Translations under genes and position numbers: made by a program
Assembly: GCA_964369755.1 (NCBI GenBank)
Contig: CAYJFY010000003.1
Span: 47,198-111,197 of the forward strand
DNA length: 64,000 nucleotides
Source of the DNA: CAUPWF01 sp964369755
GTDB lineage: Bacteria; Bacillota; Clostridia; Lachnospirales; Lachnospiraceae
Reading direction: 5' to 3'
Part shown: positions 24,520-33,324 of the stretch, piece after piece
How positions within the stretch are numbered: position 1 is the stretch's first letter
Layout: every line of letters starts with the position of its first letter
Notes under the pieces: generated by a model
The model's database searches: none
What the model saw: the letters and a program-made list of their open reading frames with translations, nothing else
What the model was told of the DNA's origin: nothing

Positions 24520-26442
24520 CTATATATCTAATTCTGCGTCCATTGCATTTTCATAAATGAACGAGCGTCGCGGTGCTACTTCTGTTCCCATTAACATCTC
24601 GGTCACACTAGATGCCATGCGGGCATCTTCTACTTCCACTCGCTTCAATTTCCTTGTCTCAGGATTCAAAGTCGTTTCCCATAATTGATCCGCATCCATC
24701 TCGCCAAGACCTTTATATCGCTGTAATTGAAATGAGGATTTCTGGGTTTTTCGATATTTCGCCAACGCCTTGTCATCGTAGAGATACTCCTCTGCTCCAT
24801 TTTTCGCTGTTGCCTTGTAGAGCGGCGGCATCGCAACGTACACATGTCCCTCATGGATTAATTGCGGCATAAAGCGATAGAACAACGTCAACAGCAAAGT
24901 AGAGATGTGTGCTCCATCCACATCCGCATCGGCCATAATAATGATTTTGTCATAGCGAAGTTTCGTAATATCAAAATCATTCCCAAACCCTTCAGAGAAT
25001 CCACAACCAAAGGTATTGATCATAGTCTTGATTTCAGCATTTGCCAAAACCTTATCGATGGTTGCCTTCTCCACATTCAATATCTTACCACGAATCGGAA
25101 GAATCGCTTGATACATCCGATTTCTTGCTGTTTTCGCCGAGCCTCCCGCAGAATCTCCCTCCACGATGAAAATCTCACACTCCTCTGGGCGTCTACTCTC
25201 ACAGTTTGCTAATTTCCCATTGCTATCAAAAGAATATTTTGGCTTCGTCAAAAGATTTGTCTTCGCCTTCTCTTCTGACTTTCTTATCTTTGCAGACTTC
25301 TCTGCACAAGACAACACCTTCTTTAAGGTCTCTATGTTTCTATCAAAAAATCTGGTAATCTCATCGTTGGTAACTTTTCCCGTCGCCTTGCCCGCATCTG
25401 GATTGTCGAGCTTTGTCTTCGTCTGCCCCTCAAATCTCGGATCCGGATGTTTGATACAAACAACTGCCGTCATCCCATTTCGGATGTCCGCTCCAGTGAA
25501 ATTAGAATCTTTTTCCTTTAGGATTCCTAATTCTCTGGCATATTGATTCATCACAGATGTAAAAGTTGTTTTAAACCCTGTGATATGTGTTCCCCCTTCG
25601 GAGTTATATATATTATTACAGAACCCAGAGATATTCTCATGAAACTCATTGATATATTGGAATGCCACTTCTACCGTGATTCCATCTAATTCATTTTTAA
25701 AATAAACTGGCTCATGCAAGGTTTCTTTTTTTCGATTTAATTCCTTGATAAAACCAATAATTCCATCTGGTTCATGATAGGTGATTTTCTCAATCTCTTG
25801 TTTTCTTCTATCTTCAAATTTTATGGTTAATTCTGGATTCAAATAACAAGTCTCATGCAAACGACTCTTGATATCTTCCTCGCGAAATTTTGTCTTCTCA
25901 AAAATCGTGTCATCAGGCAAGAAGTTCACCTTCGTCCCTGTTTTTTTAGATTTGCCTATGATTGGCAATAATCCATTCAATAATTCAATGGTCGGAATCC
26001 CCCGCTCATATTTATCACAATGAATAAATCCATCTCTACTGATCTGGACTTCCATTCTTGTTGATAGCGCATTCACCACGGATGAACCAACTCCATGAAG
26101 ACCTCCACTTGTCTTATAAGAAGAGTCATCAAATTTTCCACCTGCATGTAATGTAGTATATACGAGTCTCGCTGCTGACATCCCTTTGTGATGCATTCCA
26201 ACTGGCACCCCACGACCATCGTCTATGACTGTCGCCGACCCGTCTGCCTCTAATATCACTTCAATCTCCTTGCAAAAACCTGCCAAATGCTCGTCAACTG
26301 CATTGTCCACAATTTCATAAACCAAATGGTTCAATCCCTTTGTCGACACGCTCCCTATATACATCCCAGGTCTCATTCGAACTGCATCCAAGCCTTCTAA
26401 TACCGATATACTCGCTGCATCGTATGTGGTTTTTTCTGCCAT
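24520..26442 (-). CDS. parE: Type IIA topoisomerase subunit B (ParE/GyrB-like)
   Basis: ATPase subunit of a type IIA topoisomerase. The GHKL ATPase domain has YEIVDNAVDEHLAG, VIDDGRGVPVGMH and GGLHGVGSSVVNALS; the Toprim domain has FIVEGDSAGGSAK and IIMADADVDGAHIS. The segment ILPIRGKILNVEKATIDKVLANAEI is closer to GyrB than to classical ParE, while its partner lacks a GyrA box, so the pair is best called a second type IIA topoisomerase of topoisomerase IV type. It is not next to dnaA/recF. ATG 26442 has GAAAGAGG upstream, and a good promoter is at 26532-26560. Confidence 0.87.
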   Translation of the reverse strand: MAEKTTYDAASISVLEGLDAVRMRPGMYIGSVSTKGLNHLVYEIVDNAVDEHLAGFCKEIEVILEADGSATVIDDGRGVPVGMHHKGMSAARLVYTTLHAGGKFDDSSYKTSGGLHGVGSSVVNALSTRMEVQISRDGFIHCDKYERGIPTIELLNGLLPIIGKSKKTGTKVNFLPDDTIFEKTKFREEDIKSRLHETCYLNPELTIKFEDRRKQEIEKITYHEPDGIIGFIKELNRKKETLHEPVYFKNELDGITVEVAFQYINEFHENISGFCNNIYNSEGGTHITGFKTTFTSVMNQYARELGILKEKDSNFTGADIRNGMTAVVCIKHPDPRFEGQTKTKLDNPDAGKATGKVTNDEITRFFDRNIETLKKVLSCAEKSAKIRKSEEKAKTNLLTKPKYSFDSNGKLANCESRRPEECEIFIVEGDSAGGSAKTARNRMYQAILPIRGKILNVEKATIDKVLANAEIKTMINTFGCGFSEGFGNDFDITKLRYDKIIIMADADVDGAHISTLLLTLFYRFMPQLIHEGHVYVAMPPLYKATAKNGAEEYLYDDKALAKYRKTQKSSFQLQRYKGLGEMDADQLWETTLNPETRKLKRVEVEDARMASSVTEMLMGTEVAPRRSFIYENAMDAELDI

Positions 26443-26531
26443 CTATCTTTCCTCTTTCATATCTCATTTCCATCGATTGTCACATCGTATTTCTTACTAG
26501 GTCATACAATATTTGACATTTTGACTTAGGT

Positions 26532-26560
26532 ATCATATCACAAAAAAAATAGCATGACAA
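26532..26560 (-). promoter_or_regulatory. Promoter for parE-parC
   Basis: Minus-strand TTGTCA (26555-26560), 17 bases rich in T, TATGAT (26532-26537). An imperfect hairpin followed by eight T on the same strand overlaps the -35 side and may end the spoIIP transcript. Confidence 0.6.
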
Positions 26561-26596
26561 TATCAGCCTAGCATTTTTTACCACTTAAAACACTTG

Positions 26597-27784
26597 TTAA
26601 TGCCCCACAAATACTTCCGCTAAAATTTCCGCAAGCACCTCCATTGCATTTGTCATCTCGCTCAAATGATTCGTCTGTGCTCCCGCTTCTATTAACATGG
26701 TTTTTGGCATAACATGCATGTTATATCGATAACTCTTCAAATAAATACTCCTTGTAAAATCTGGATACAACTCATCTGCCTTTAATTTCATCTGAAGAGA
26801 CAGAGCTAGATTATCCTCTATATATGGATTTGGCAAATAAGAAATATCCCCTGTTGTAGCACTTCTGCTTAATCCATTGAAAAACATAATCTGAGCAGTC
26901 TGTTCCCCCTTAATCTCCGTAACTAACCGACGATCCTCAGCTACTCCATCCCTATGTAAATCTATCACAACTTCTATACTAGGATACTCCTCCAAAATCG
27001 GTGCAATACCAGCTAATGCTAGTTCATATGCATTGCTTCGATCCAACTTCCCATCGACCAAATCATAAACACCGTCATGATGTATGGTTTCAATTCCATA
27101 CTCCTCATTCAATAACTGAGCCAAATATTCTCCCATTCCCGTGATCGTCGTCCCCAAATCCCCAGGTATTGAATCTACGAATGCTTCCTGTGAATGTGTG
27201 TGATAGATCAAAACCTTAGGTCCCGTCACTTCTTGACCAATGGTCATATCTTTTTCCAATAGGGTCGTTGCCTGAAACAAGGTCGAGTCAATCGACGCAG
27301 AAGTATCCAAGATATAGTAATTGGAGAGCAGATATTCCAAATCATTTAGTCGTGTCAGATCTATTGGTTCTTGCATTTCCATAACAATACTTTCTGGTTC
27401 TTCTTGAATCACCTCATTTATAATGAGTTCTCCATTCTCATCTACCATATTCTCGTCAAATGCTTGTGCTTGCAGTATCATCTCATAAGTCATCTCATCT
27501 TCCACTACAACTTCAACTTCCTCCTGCTCATGATAGTACTTTAGAACCGGTGTCACATACGATACCAATTCTGCTATGATATTTTCTGCTGGCTCATACT
27601 CCACTTTCGCCTGATAGAGATTTGGAACAAAGTTTTTTTCAATGACATCATTGATCCAAGCCACCCCTGTAATTTTAAGATAAGAAAAATATCCTACAAA
27701 ATTACTTGCCAAACTTGTACAACACAAGATGGCAAGTAGGAATAACACAAGATATTTTACGATTTTTCTTCGACTCAAACCCAC
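26597..27784 (-). CDS. spoIIP: Stage II sporulation protein P
   Basis: Cell wall hydrolase (amidase and endopeptidase activity) of the DMP complex that thins septal peptidoglycan during engulfment in the mother cell. One N-terminal membrane anchor (YLVLFLLAILCCTSLASNFVG) is followed by an acidic linker rich in glutamate and valine, then the SpoIIP domain with VLIYHTHSQEAFVDS, VVIDLHRDGVAEDRR and EAGAQTNHLSEMTNAME. GTG 27784 is the longest start, but TTG 27778 has GAGGAG five bases upstream and is at least as likely. It follows gpr by 20 bases, the same gene order as in Bacillus. Confidence 0.92.
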   Translation of the reverse strand: MGLSRRKIVKYLVLFLLAILCCTSLASNFVGYFSYLKITGVAWINDVIEKNFVPNLYQAKVEYEPAENIIAELVSYVTPVLKYYHEQEEVEVVVEDEMTYEMILQAQAFDENMVDENGELIINEVIQEEPESIVMEMQEPIDLTRLNDLEYLLSNYYILDTSASIDSTLFQATTLLEKDMTIGQEVTGPKVLIYHTHSQEAFVDSIPGDLGTTITGMGEYLAQLLNEEYGIETIHHDGVYDLVDGKLDRSNAYELALAGIAPILEEYPSIEVVIDLHRDGVAEDRRLVTEIKGEQTAQIMFFNGLSRSATTGDISYLPNPYIEDNLALSLQMKLKADELYPDFTRSIYLKSYRYNMHVMPKTMLIEAGAQTNHLSEMTNAMEVLAEILAEVFVGH

Positions 27785-27804
27785 TCCTCAACTTTCTCCC
27801 CTTA

Positions 27805-28764
27805 CTAGTTTTCATTAGAAAATACCATATTAATGCCTTCTGAAATCGTATAGCTCAATCGTTTCACTGTCTCATCGATGTCTTTTGGTGTCACAAACAT
27901 CCCATTCAAATGTGGAGCAATCAATTCTTTTACCAATTGATATTTCTCGGCAGCATTGTATGATTTCAATACATCACCTACTCCTCTCAGCACATCTGAG
28001 GCCTCCATCTCCAATATAAAATTTTCCATGGTATCATTCACAATGGTTGCAGCGTCCACCACAGTTGGAATCCCAATTCCAATCACTGGAACCCCCACCG
28101 TTTCTAGATTGATTCCTCTACGATGATTACCCACTCCTGATCCTGGATGAATGCCTGTATCCGCAATCTGTATGGTTCGATTCAATCGCTTTGAATTTCG
28201 TGCAGCCAACGCATCAATCACGATGATACAGGTTGGCTTGGTCTCTTCCACCACCCCTTTTACAATCTCTACCGTCTCCATTCCCGTCTGCGCCATCACA
28301 CCTGGAACCAAAGAACTTACAAGACTCACCGTTTCCCTCCCCATCGCGTATTTTCCATATTCCTTCACAATATGCCGTGTAATACATAGATTATCAACCA
28401 CATTAGGACCAAGAGCATCCGGTGTAACCAAACGGTTTCCCAATCCCACCACCAAAACAGAGATATCTTTTTTCCGAGGCAACATCTTATGCAATTCCTC
28501 GCATAATATCTTGGAAATTTCACAATGATAACCCTCGTCAGGATTGCTCATATTAGGCGCCTCAATGGTAACATAGGTTCCAATCGGCTTCCCCATGGTC
28601 TTCGCACCTTTTTCTGTCTCAATCTTGACTACCGTAGTCTTAATCTCTAACTCCTCATTGTATTGCTCCTCTAAAACAACACCCTTAATCTCTACATTAT
28701 CAGCTTCAAATCGCTCTTTTGTCTCTAAGGCTAAATCCGTTCGAATACTATATTTCTCTAACAT
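27805..28764 (-). CDS. gpr: Spore germination protease GPR
   Basis: Aspartic-type endoprotease that degrades small acid-soluble spore proteins at germination; synthesised as a zymogen in the forespore. The 319 residues start with a probable propeptide (YSIRTDLALETKERFE), followed by VLVVGLGNRLVTPDALGP and ECVVIDALAARN-like TCIIVIDALAARNSKR, blocks holding the conserved aspartates. Also visible are TGIHPGSGVGNHRRG and GVPVIGIGIPTVVDA. ATG 28764 follows GGGGG. It is divergent from rpsT, as in Bacillus. A forespore-sigma promoter is expected but I could not identify one. Confidence 0.94.
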   Translation of the reverse strand: MLEKYSIRTDLALETKERFEADNVEIKGVVLEEQYNEELEIKTTVVKIETEKGAKTMGKPIGTYVTIEAPNMSNPDEGYHCEISKILCEELHKMLPRKKDISVLVVGLGNRLVTPDALGPNVVDNLCITRHIVKEYGKYAMGRETVSLVSSLVPGVMAQTGMETVEIVKGVVEETKPTCIIVIDALAARNSKRLNRTIQIADTGIHPGSGVGNHRRGINLETVGVPVIGIGIPTVVDAATIVNDTMENFILEMEASDVLRGVGDVLKSYNAAEKYQLVKELIAPHLNGMFVTPKDIDETVKRLSYTISEGINMVFSNEN

Positions 28765-28830
28765 TCTATACCCCCGCTTTTACTTTTATTCGTTTCTTTC
28801 TAGTTTTTACCTAATTACTCAAATTATGTA

Positions 28831-28859
28831 TTGACATTTCATTCTTTTTGTCTTAGAAT
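28831..28859 (+). promoter_or_regulatory. Promoter for rpsT
   Basis: TTGACA (28831-28836), 17 bases, TAGAAT (28854-28859), one mismatch from consensus. The leader to the start codon is about 75 bases. Confidence 0.75.
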
Positions 28860-28869
28860 AAGTTAGTGT

Positions 28870-28906
28870 GTTTAGGAGGAACGTCCGTGTCCGAATTCCT
28901 CTAAAC
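28870..28906 (+). promoter_or_regulatory. Hairpin in the rpsT leader
   Basis: GTTTAGGAGGAA (28870-28881) can pair with TTCCTCTAAAC (28896-28906) with one bulged G, closing a 14-base loop. The stem buries an AGGAGG that has no start codon after it, making it a candidate decoy or regulatory element for S20 feedback; this is inference. Confidence 0.45.
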
Positions 28907-28940
28907 AAATTGACATTAATATCAAGTTTGGAGGTGTATC

Positions 28941-29204
28941 ATGGCTAATATAAAATCTGCAAAGAAAAGAATCTTAGTAACTGAAACAAAAACAGCGAGA
29001 AATAAAGCAATCAAATCAAAAGTTAAGACAGCTATCAAGAAAGTTGACGCTGCTATTGCAAAGAAAGATATCGCAGAAGCAAAACCTTTATTAGTTGCTG
29101 CAATTTCTGAAATCAACAGAGCTGCAACAAAAGGTGTATATCACAAAAAAACAGCTTCTAGAAAAATTTCACGTTTAACTAAAGCAGTAAACGCAATCGC
29201 GTAA
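28941..29204 (+). CDS. rpsT: 30S ribosomal protein S20
   Basis: Basic helical protein binding 16S rRNA at the bottom of the 30S body. The 87 residues ANIKSAKKRILVTETKTARN, KVDAAIAKKDI and the C-terminal KGVYHKKTASRKISRLTKAVN match the family. ATG 28941 follows TTTGGAGGTG. It is a single-gene unit with a strong promoter, a leader hairpin and an intrinsic terminator (29208-29236), divergent from gpr. Confidence 0.98.
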   Translation: MANIKSAKKRILVTETKTARNKAIKSKVKTAIKKVDAAIAKKDIAEAKPLLVAAISEINRAATKGVYHKKTASRKISRLTKAVNAIA

Positions 29205-29207
29205 TTA

Positions 29208-29236
29208 AAATGGATGAGGGTTTTCCTCATCCATTT
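29208..29236 (+). terminator. Intrinsic terminator of rpsT
   Basis: AAATGGATGAGG and CCTCATCCATTT form a perfect 12-bp stem with a five-base loop, followed by ATTTTAAA. Confidence 0.85.
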
Positions 29237-29386
29237 ATTTTAAATATACCAAATCTAATCACTTCATTGTTTCATCTCTATCTTACGAAAACACCTACTC
29301 ATACTCTCTCTATAATCTGAATCTTATCACACCCAAAAATTACATCACACAAAAAATTGATTTTTGAATATAAAGAAAAATTTACA

Positions 29387-29415
29387 TTGCTGTTTTCACA
29401 CATTAGTAGTATAAT
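29387..29415 (+). promoter_or_regulatory. Promoter for the GGDEF-EAL pair
   Basis: TTGCTG (29387-29392), 17 bases, TATAAT (29410-29415). The leader to ATG 29465 is about 43 bases and contains a G-rich ribosome site (AAGGGGG). The stretch between the rpsT terminator and this promoter is AT-rich and holds nothing I can recognise. Confidence 0.6.
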
Positions 29416-29464
29416 TTGAGTAATAATGACTTGATATTATTTCTAGGCAAAAAGGGGGAAATTC

Positions 29465-30634
29465 ATGGCTAAAAAATTACTACATCGCGTACACGTTCAG
29501 GTTGCAATTTTAGTTATCATTTTAGTAGCACTCAGTAATATCATCGTTTATTCCATCGTTTATACGATGACATACAGAGAAATGGTAAATGTCTTAGAAG
29601 AAAAAGCGAACTCTCTTGTAGCTCACATTGATGAGAACATGACCTCTCCCATATTCTCCGAGGTAAAAACCAAGGAAGATATGGCTGGCGAAACCTATGC
29701 ACAAGCATATGATTTCTTGAATGAAGCACGCACTATCAGTAGCACAAAGTATCTATATACCGCAGTAAAAAATGATAATGGCGATTTGATCTACCACATA
29801 GATGGACTTCCTATGGATGATCCAGATTTCAGAAATGTAGGCGATTTGATTGAGCCTGATTTTCAAAAACCACTACTCACCGCGCTTGGAGACGAAGTGG
29901 TATTGCCAACCGATATCATGCACACCGAATGGGGAAATGTTTATGTTGCATACTATCCACTTCATGACGAAGATGGCAATGTCATTGCTGCGCTCGGAAT
30001 TGAATTCAATGCTGATAGCCAAGCACAAGCATATCAGTCCATAAGTTTACTTCTGAATATTATCATCATTTCTACTATGATTGTATCTGGATTGTTGGCC
30101 CGATTTTTATTTAAACGAATCTCAAATCCTTATTTCAAAGATATCTACAATACAGATTCGTTGACCAAACTAAAGAACCGAACAGCATTTGACCTCGATA
30201 TCCACAATAGCATTGAGCGTCACAGCCTAGAAGGTACTGTACTAGTCGCAACTGATCTAAATGGGCTAAAGCCTGTCAATGACAAGCTAGGGCATATTAT
30301 GGGAGACTTTTATATCGAATCCTGTGCACAATCACTTCTTGTGGATGGCATGGAATATTGTATCGTATATCGAATCGGTGGAGATGAATTTGCAACGATT
30401 ATACCTGCAGAACACAGTCACCAAGCCGAGAAATATATCGCTTCGGTAAAAGAAAGATTAATCGAATTATGCAAGGAAAGCATTCCAGCTGCATCTGCAT
30501 CCATGGGATATGCCACATGCACTGGTACAACTCTAAAAGACTGGGAAAGAGCCCAAAAAGAAGCCGATGAAGCAATGTATGCAGATAAGCGTGCATTCTA
30601 TGAGAAGAATAAAGAATACGATAGTCGACGCTAA
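29465..30634 (+). CDS. Membrane-bound diguanylate cyclase (GGDEF domain)
   Basis: Likely makes cyclic di-GMP from two GTP. An N-terminal membrane segment (VQVAILVIILVALSNIIVYSIV) and a second near residues 190-215 (LLLNIIIISTMIVSGLLARFL) bracket an extracytoplasmic sensor region of about 150 residues, Cache-like in size and position. The cytoplasmic GGDEF domain begins NTDSLTKLKNRTAFD and has an intact YRIGGDEFATI. I see no RxxD inhibitory site directly before it. It is followed 39 bases later by a GGDEF-EAL gene on the same strand, so synthesis and breakdown may be co-expressed. The ligand is unknown. Confidence 0.87.
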   Translation: MAKKLLHRVHVQVAILVIILVALSNIIVYSIVYTMTYREMVNVLEEKANSLVAHIDENMTSPIFSEVKTKEDMAGETYAQAYDFLNEARTISSTKYLYTAVKNDNGDLIYHIDGLPMDDPDFRNVGDLIEPDFQKPLLTALGDEVVLPTDIMHTEWGNVYVAYYPLHDEDGNVIAALGIEFNADSQAQAYQSISLLLNIIIISTMIVSGLLARFLFKRISNPYFKDIYNTDSLTKLKNRTAFDLDIHNSIERHSLEGTVLVATDLNGLKPVNDKLGHIMGDFYIESCAQSLLVDGMEYCIVYRIGGDEFATIIPAEHSHQAEKYIASVKERLIELCKESIPAASASMGYATCTGTTLKDWERAQKEADEAMYADKRAFYEKNKEYDSRR

Positions 30635-30673
30635 TGATAATACTTAATACTATCTAAGGAAGGAGGGATTGTT

Positions 30674-32599
30674 ATAAACTACAACTTAGCAGCGGAATAT
30701 TCCGCATTACTAATATTATGCATCGCCATGATTGGATTTTTCATAGAGAGAAATGGAGTCTCCGCAAGATATCAAGGGTTAAAGTGGATGTATTATTCCA
30801 CACTCATTTCCATCGTAATTACTGTAGCAAGTGTCGTTACTGTCAATCTCTACGCCTCTGTTCCTCTTGCGCTCACCGATGGACTCAAGATGATGTATTT
30901 CTTCACATCACCATCACTGTCATTGCTCTATGTTTATTATTCGATGACCATCATCTACAATAAACTACGCTTTGGACAACTCATACGAAAATATATATGG
31001 CTGCTTGTTCCATACATGGTCTACCTTGTTTTTGTTGCCACAAATTCAATTCACAGATTGATTTATACCATCTCTCCTGAATTCGGATATGTCAAAGGCG
31101 CCTATTCACAAGTAAGCTACTATATTGCATTCGTATATTTTGCTATTTTAATCGCATTTAGCTTTAAACATCGCAAGGCACCACAAAAATATGTACTCCT
31201 TGTGATTTGTCTAAACTTTTTACTCTCCATCTGTGTTTTTGGACTGCAGATTTTCTTCCCGCTCGTCCAGCTTTCTGGATTGGCTTGTGTTTCAGGCTTA
31301 TTGGTTATACACCTCTACATCTTAAGTATCTCCAAAACGCTAGATTCACTCACTGAGCTTTTTAATCGCCAAACACTGACCTTTCATCTGACAGAGATGT
31401 GTGAAAATAAGAAGACCTATTCTTTGGCAGTATTTAGTATCAGAAATTTCAAGAGTATCAACGAACGATTTGGATTAGAATATGGTGATGAGGTTCTTGC
31501 GGATATTTCTCTACAATTGCGAACCATATTACCAACCAAGCGCATCTATCGTTATAGTGGGGATGAATTCGCTTATCTAGAGACTGAACCAACAAAGGAT
31601 TTCAATGAATTACTAAAAAGAATCGCAGATGATATCAGTCATCCTATTACTAGCGAAGAGAATCACTTTACTCTAGATGTTATCTATGCACGTGTGGACT
31701 TCCCAACCTTTGGAACGGATGCCAAAGAGATTGTATCCGCCTTAGATTACTCCGTATCTTCTATTAAAAAGAGTATCGGAGAAACCAGTTTCTTCTATGA
31801 TTCCAAGATTTGTGATGAAATCAAACGAAGAAACCATATCATCGAACGACTAAAATACGCAACCCAAAACGACGGATTTGACGTCCATTATCAAGCCATC
31901 CATTCAACAAGCTCAAACACATTCACAATGGCAGAGGCACTTGTTCGACTCAAAGCATCTGGGGAACCTCCGATATCACCAGGAGAATTCATCCCCGTTG
32001 CCGAGGAAACCGGACTTGTTGGAAAACTAACCTTTATCGTGCTAGAAAAAGTATGTCAAGACTATCGATTTTTCCTAGATAAGTATGGAGATACCTTCCC
32101 CATATCATCGATATCAGTCAACTTTCCTTATGTGCTATTCTTGCAGCATGATACGGTACAAAAGGTTACTGAAATCGTAGAACGCTACGAAATAGATCCA
32201 TCTCGAATCAAGATGGAACTGACCGAGCGTACACTCGTTTCTGATATCGCTACAACGAAGATGCTCATGGAGAAATTCATCGAAAAGGGATTTGAATTTG
32301 AATTAGATGATTTCGGTGTTGAATATTCCAACTTGAGCTTATTCTTCGATATTCCAATCAAGATCATCAAGTTTGACCGTAGCTTAGTTTATTCCGCTAC
32401 ATCAGATGAAGTGCGTCGCACCTTCTTCAATCATCTCTTAAAAGCAATTAAGGCAATGGATTTGCAGGTTGTTATGGAAGGCGTTGAGGAAGAAGAGCTA
32501 CTAAGCTTCTTGCACTTAAACAAATGCGACTTTATACAGGGCTACGTATTCACGAAACCACTGCCTAGAGACGAATTCGCAACCTTTGTAATAAAATAA
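30674..32599 (+). CDS. Degenerate-GGDEF/EAL membrane phosphodiesterase with probable AUA start
   Basis: Predicted c-di-GMP phosphodiesterase. The N-terminal third holds about seven membrane segments; the GGDEF domain is degenerate (YRYSGDEFAYLE); the EAL domain keeps AEALVRL, SVNFP, KMELTER, LDDFG, IIKFDRS and EGVEEEE, so catalysis is plausible. The first ATG in frame (30728) has no ribosome site, whereas AAGGAGG at 30660-30666 lies seven bases before ATA 30674, which would give an N-terminus reading (M)NYNLAAEYSALLILCIAMIGFF and complete the first membrane helix. No ATG, GTG or TTG exists in that stretch. Start at 30674 is my inference; annotation from 30728 is the conservative alternative. 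Confidence 0.82.
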   Translation: MNYNLAAEYSALLILCIAMIGFFIERNGVSARYQGLKWMYYSTLISIVITVASVVTVNLYASVPLALTDGLKMMYFFTSPSLSLLYVYYSMTIIYNKLRFGQLIRKYIWLLVPYMVYLVFVATNSIHRLIYTISPEFGYVKGAYSQVSYYIAFVYFAILIAFSFKHRKAPQKYVLLVICLNFLLSICVFGLQIFFPLVQLSGLACVSGLLVIHLYILSISKTLDSLTELFNRQTLTFHLTEMCENKKTYSLAVFSIRNFKSINERFGLEYGDEVLADISLQLRTILPTKRIYRYSGDEFAYLETEPTKDFNELLKRIADDISHPITSEENHFTLDVIYARVDFPTFGTDAKEIVSALDYSVSSIKKSIGETSFFYDSKICDEIKRRNHIIERLKYATQNDGFDVHYQAIHSTSSNTFTMAEALVRLKASGEPPISPGEFIPVAEETGLVGKLTFIVLEKVCQDYRFFLDKYGDTFPISSISVNFPYVLFLQHDTVQKVTEIVERYEIDPSRIKMELTERTLVSDIATTKMLMEKFIEKGFEFELDDFGVEYSNLSLFFDIPIKIIKFDRSLVYSATSDEVRRTFFNHLLKAIKAMDLQVVMEGVEEEELLSFLHLNKCDFIQGYVFTKPLPRDEFATFVIK

Positions 32600-32625
32600 A
32601 TTGGAATTTTTCTAGATCAAACAAG

Positions 32626-32662
32626 AAAACAGAGCAAAATTTTGTGCTTTTTGCTCTGTTTT
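32626..32662. terminator. Bidirectional intrinsic terminator
   Basis: AAAACAGAGCAAAA (32626-32639) pairs with TTTTGCTCTGTTTT (32649-32662), a 14-bp stem with A- and T-tracts on both sides. It separates the convergent EAL and HD-domain genes. Confidence 0.8.
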
Positions 32663-32668
32663 TAATTC

Positions 32669-33244
32669 TTATAATTCCCCTTTTAAACCAATTTCTTCTG
32701 CTGATTCTTTCATTCCAGCAATGGTAATATTCATCACTTCATCTAGTTCCATTCCTAACATCTCACAGCCTTTGTGAACGGTATCTCTATCTACTCCTGC
32801 CGCAAAACGCTTATCCTTGAACTTCTTCTTCACAGACTTCAATTCTAGGTCTAGGATACTCTTCGACGGACGCATCAGACAAGTTGCATTGATTAGCCCT
32901 GTCAACTCATCGATAGTGAACAGCACCTTCTCCATCAGACTCTCTGGTTCTACCTCTGTACAGATTCCATAGGCATGACTATTCATTGCATGGATATAGA
33001 ATTCATCTACACCTTTCTCTCGTAAGATTTCTTCTCCTTTTTTACAATGCTCTTCCGGATACATTTCATAATCGATATCGTGAATCAGTCCAACCACACC
33101 CCATAGCTCTTCATCTTCTCCATTTACCTTTGCAAATCCACGCATGGCAGCCTCCACAGCCAATGCATGATTTTGCAAGGCAGGCGTCTTTACATATTCT
33201 GTGAGTAACTGCCACGCTTCATCCCTTGATAATACTTTTTCCAT
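32669..33244 (-). CDS. HD domain phosphohydrolase, substrate unknown
   Basis: A 191-residue cytoplasmic protein with the HD metal-binding pattern: NHALAVEAAM (first histidine), GLIHDIDYEMYPEEH (HD pair), then IHAMNSHAYG and FTIDELTGLINA. Relatives are annotated only as HD-domain or HDIG hydrolases acting on nucleotides or phosphates; I cannot assign a substrate. ATG 33244 follows GGAGGAG. It has its own promoter (33291-33319) immediately downstream of the Bce-type permease gene and ends at a shared terminator, so it is an independent unit. Confidence 0.8.
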   Translation of the reverse strand: MEKVLSRDEAWQLLTEYVKTPALQNHALAVEAAMRGFAKVNGEDEELWGVVGLIHDIDYEMYPEEHCKKGEEILREKGVDEFYIHAMNSHAYGICTEVEPESLMEKVLFTIDELTGLINATCLMRPSKSILDLELKSVKKKFKDKRFAAGVDRDTVHKGCEMLGMELDEVMNITIAGMKESAEEIGLKGEL

Positions 33245-33290
33245 AGTTCTCCTCCATATTTCAAATATCTCTTTTTAAAACTTTTATACT

Positions 33291-33319
33291 ATCATATCAA
33301 GAATTGAAAGATTTGACAA
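33291..33319 (-). promoter_or_regulatory. Promoter for the HD-domain gene
   Basis: Minus-strand TTGTCA (33314-33319), 17 bases, TATGAT (33291-33296) with an extended -10 TG. Starts within six bases of the permease stop codon. Confidence 0.65.
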
Positions 33320-33324
33320 TCACT

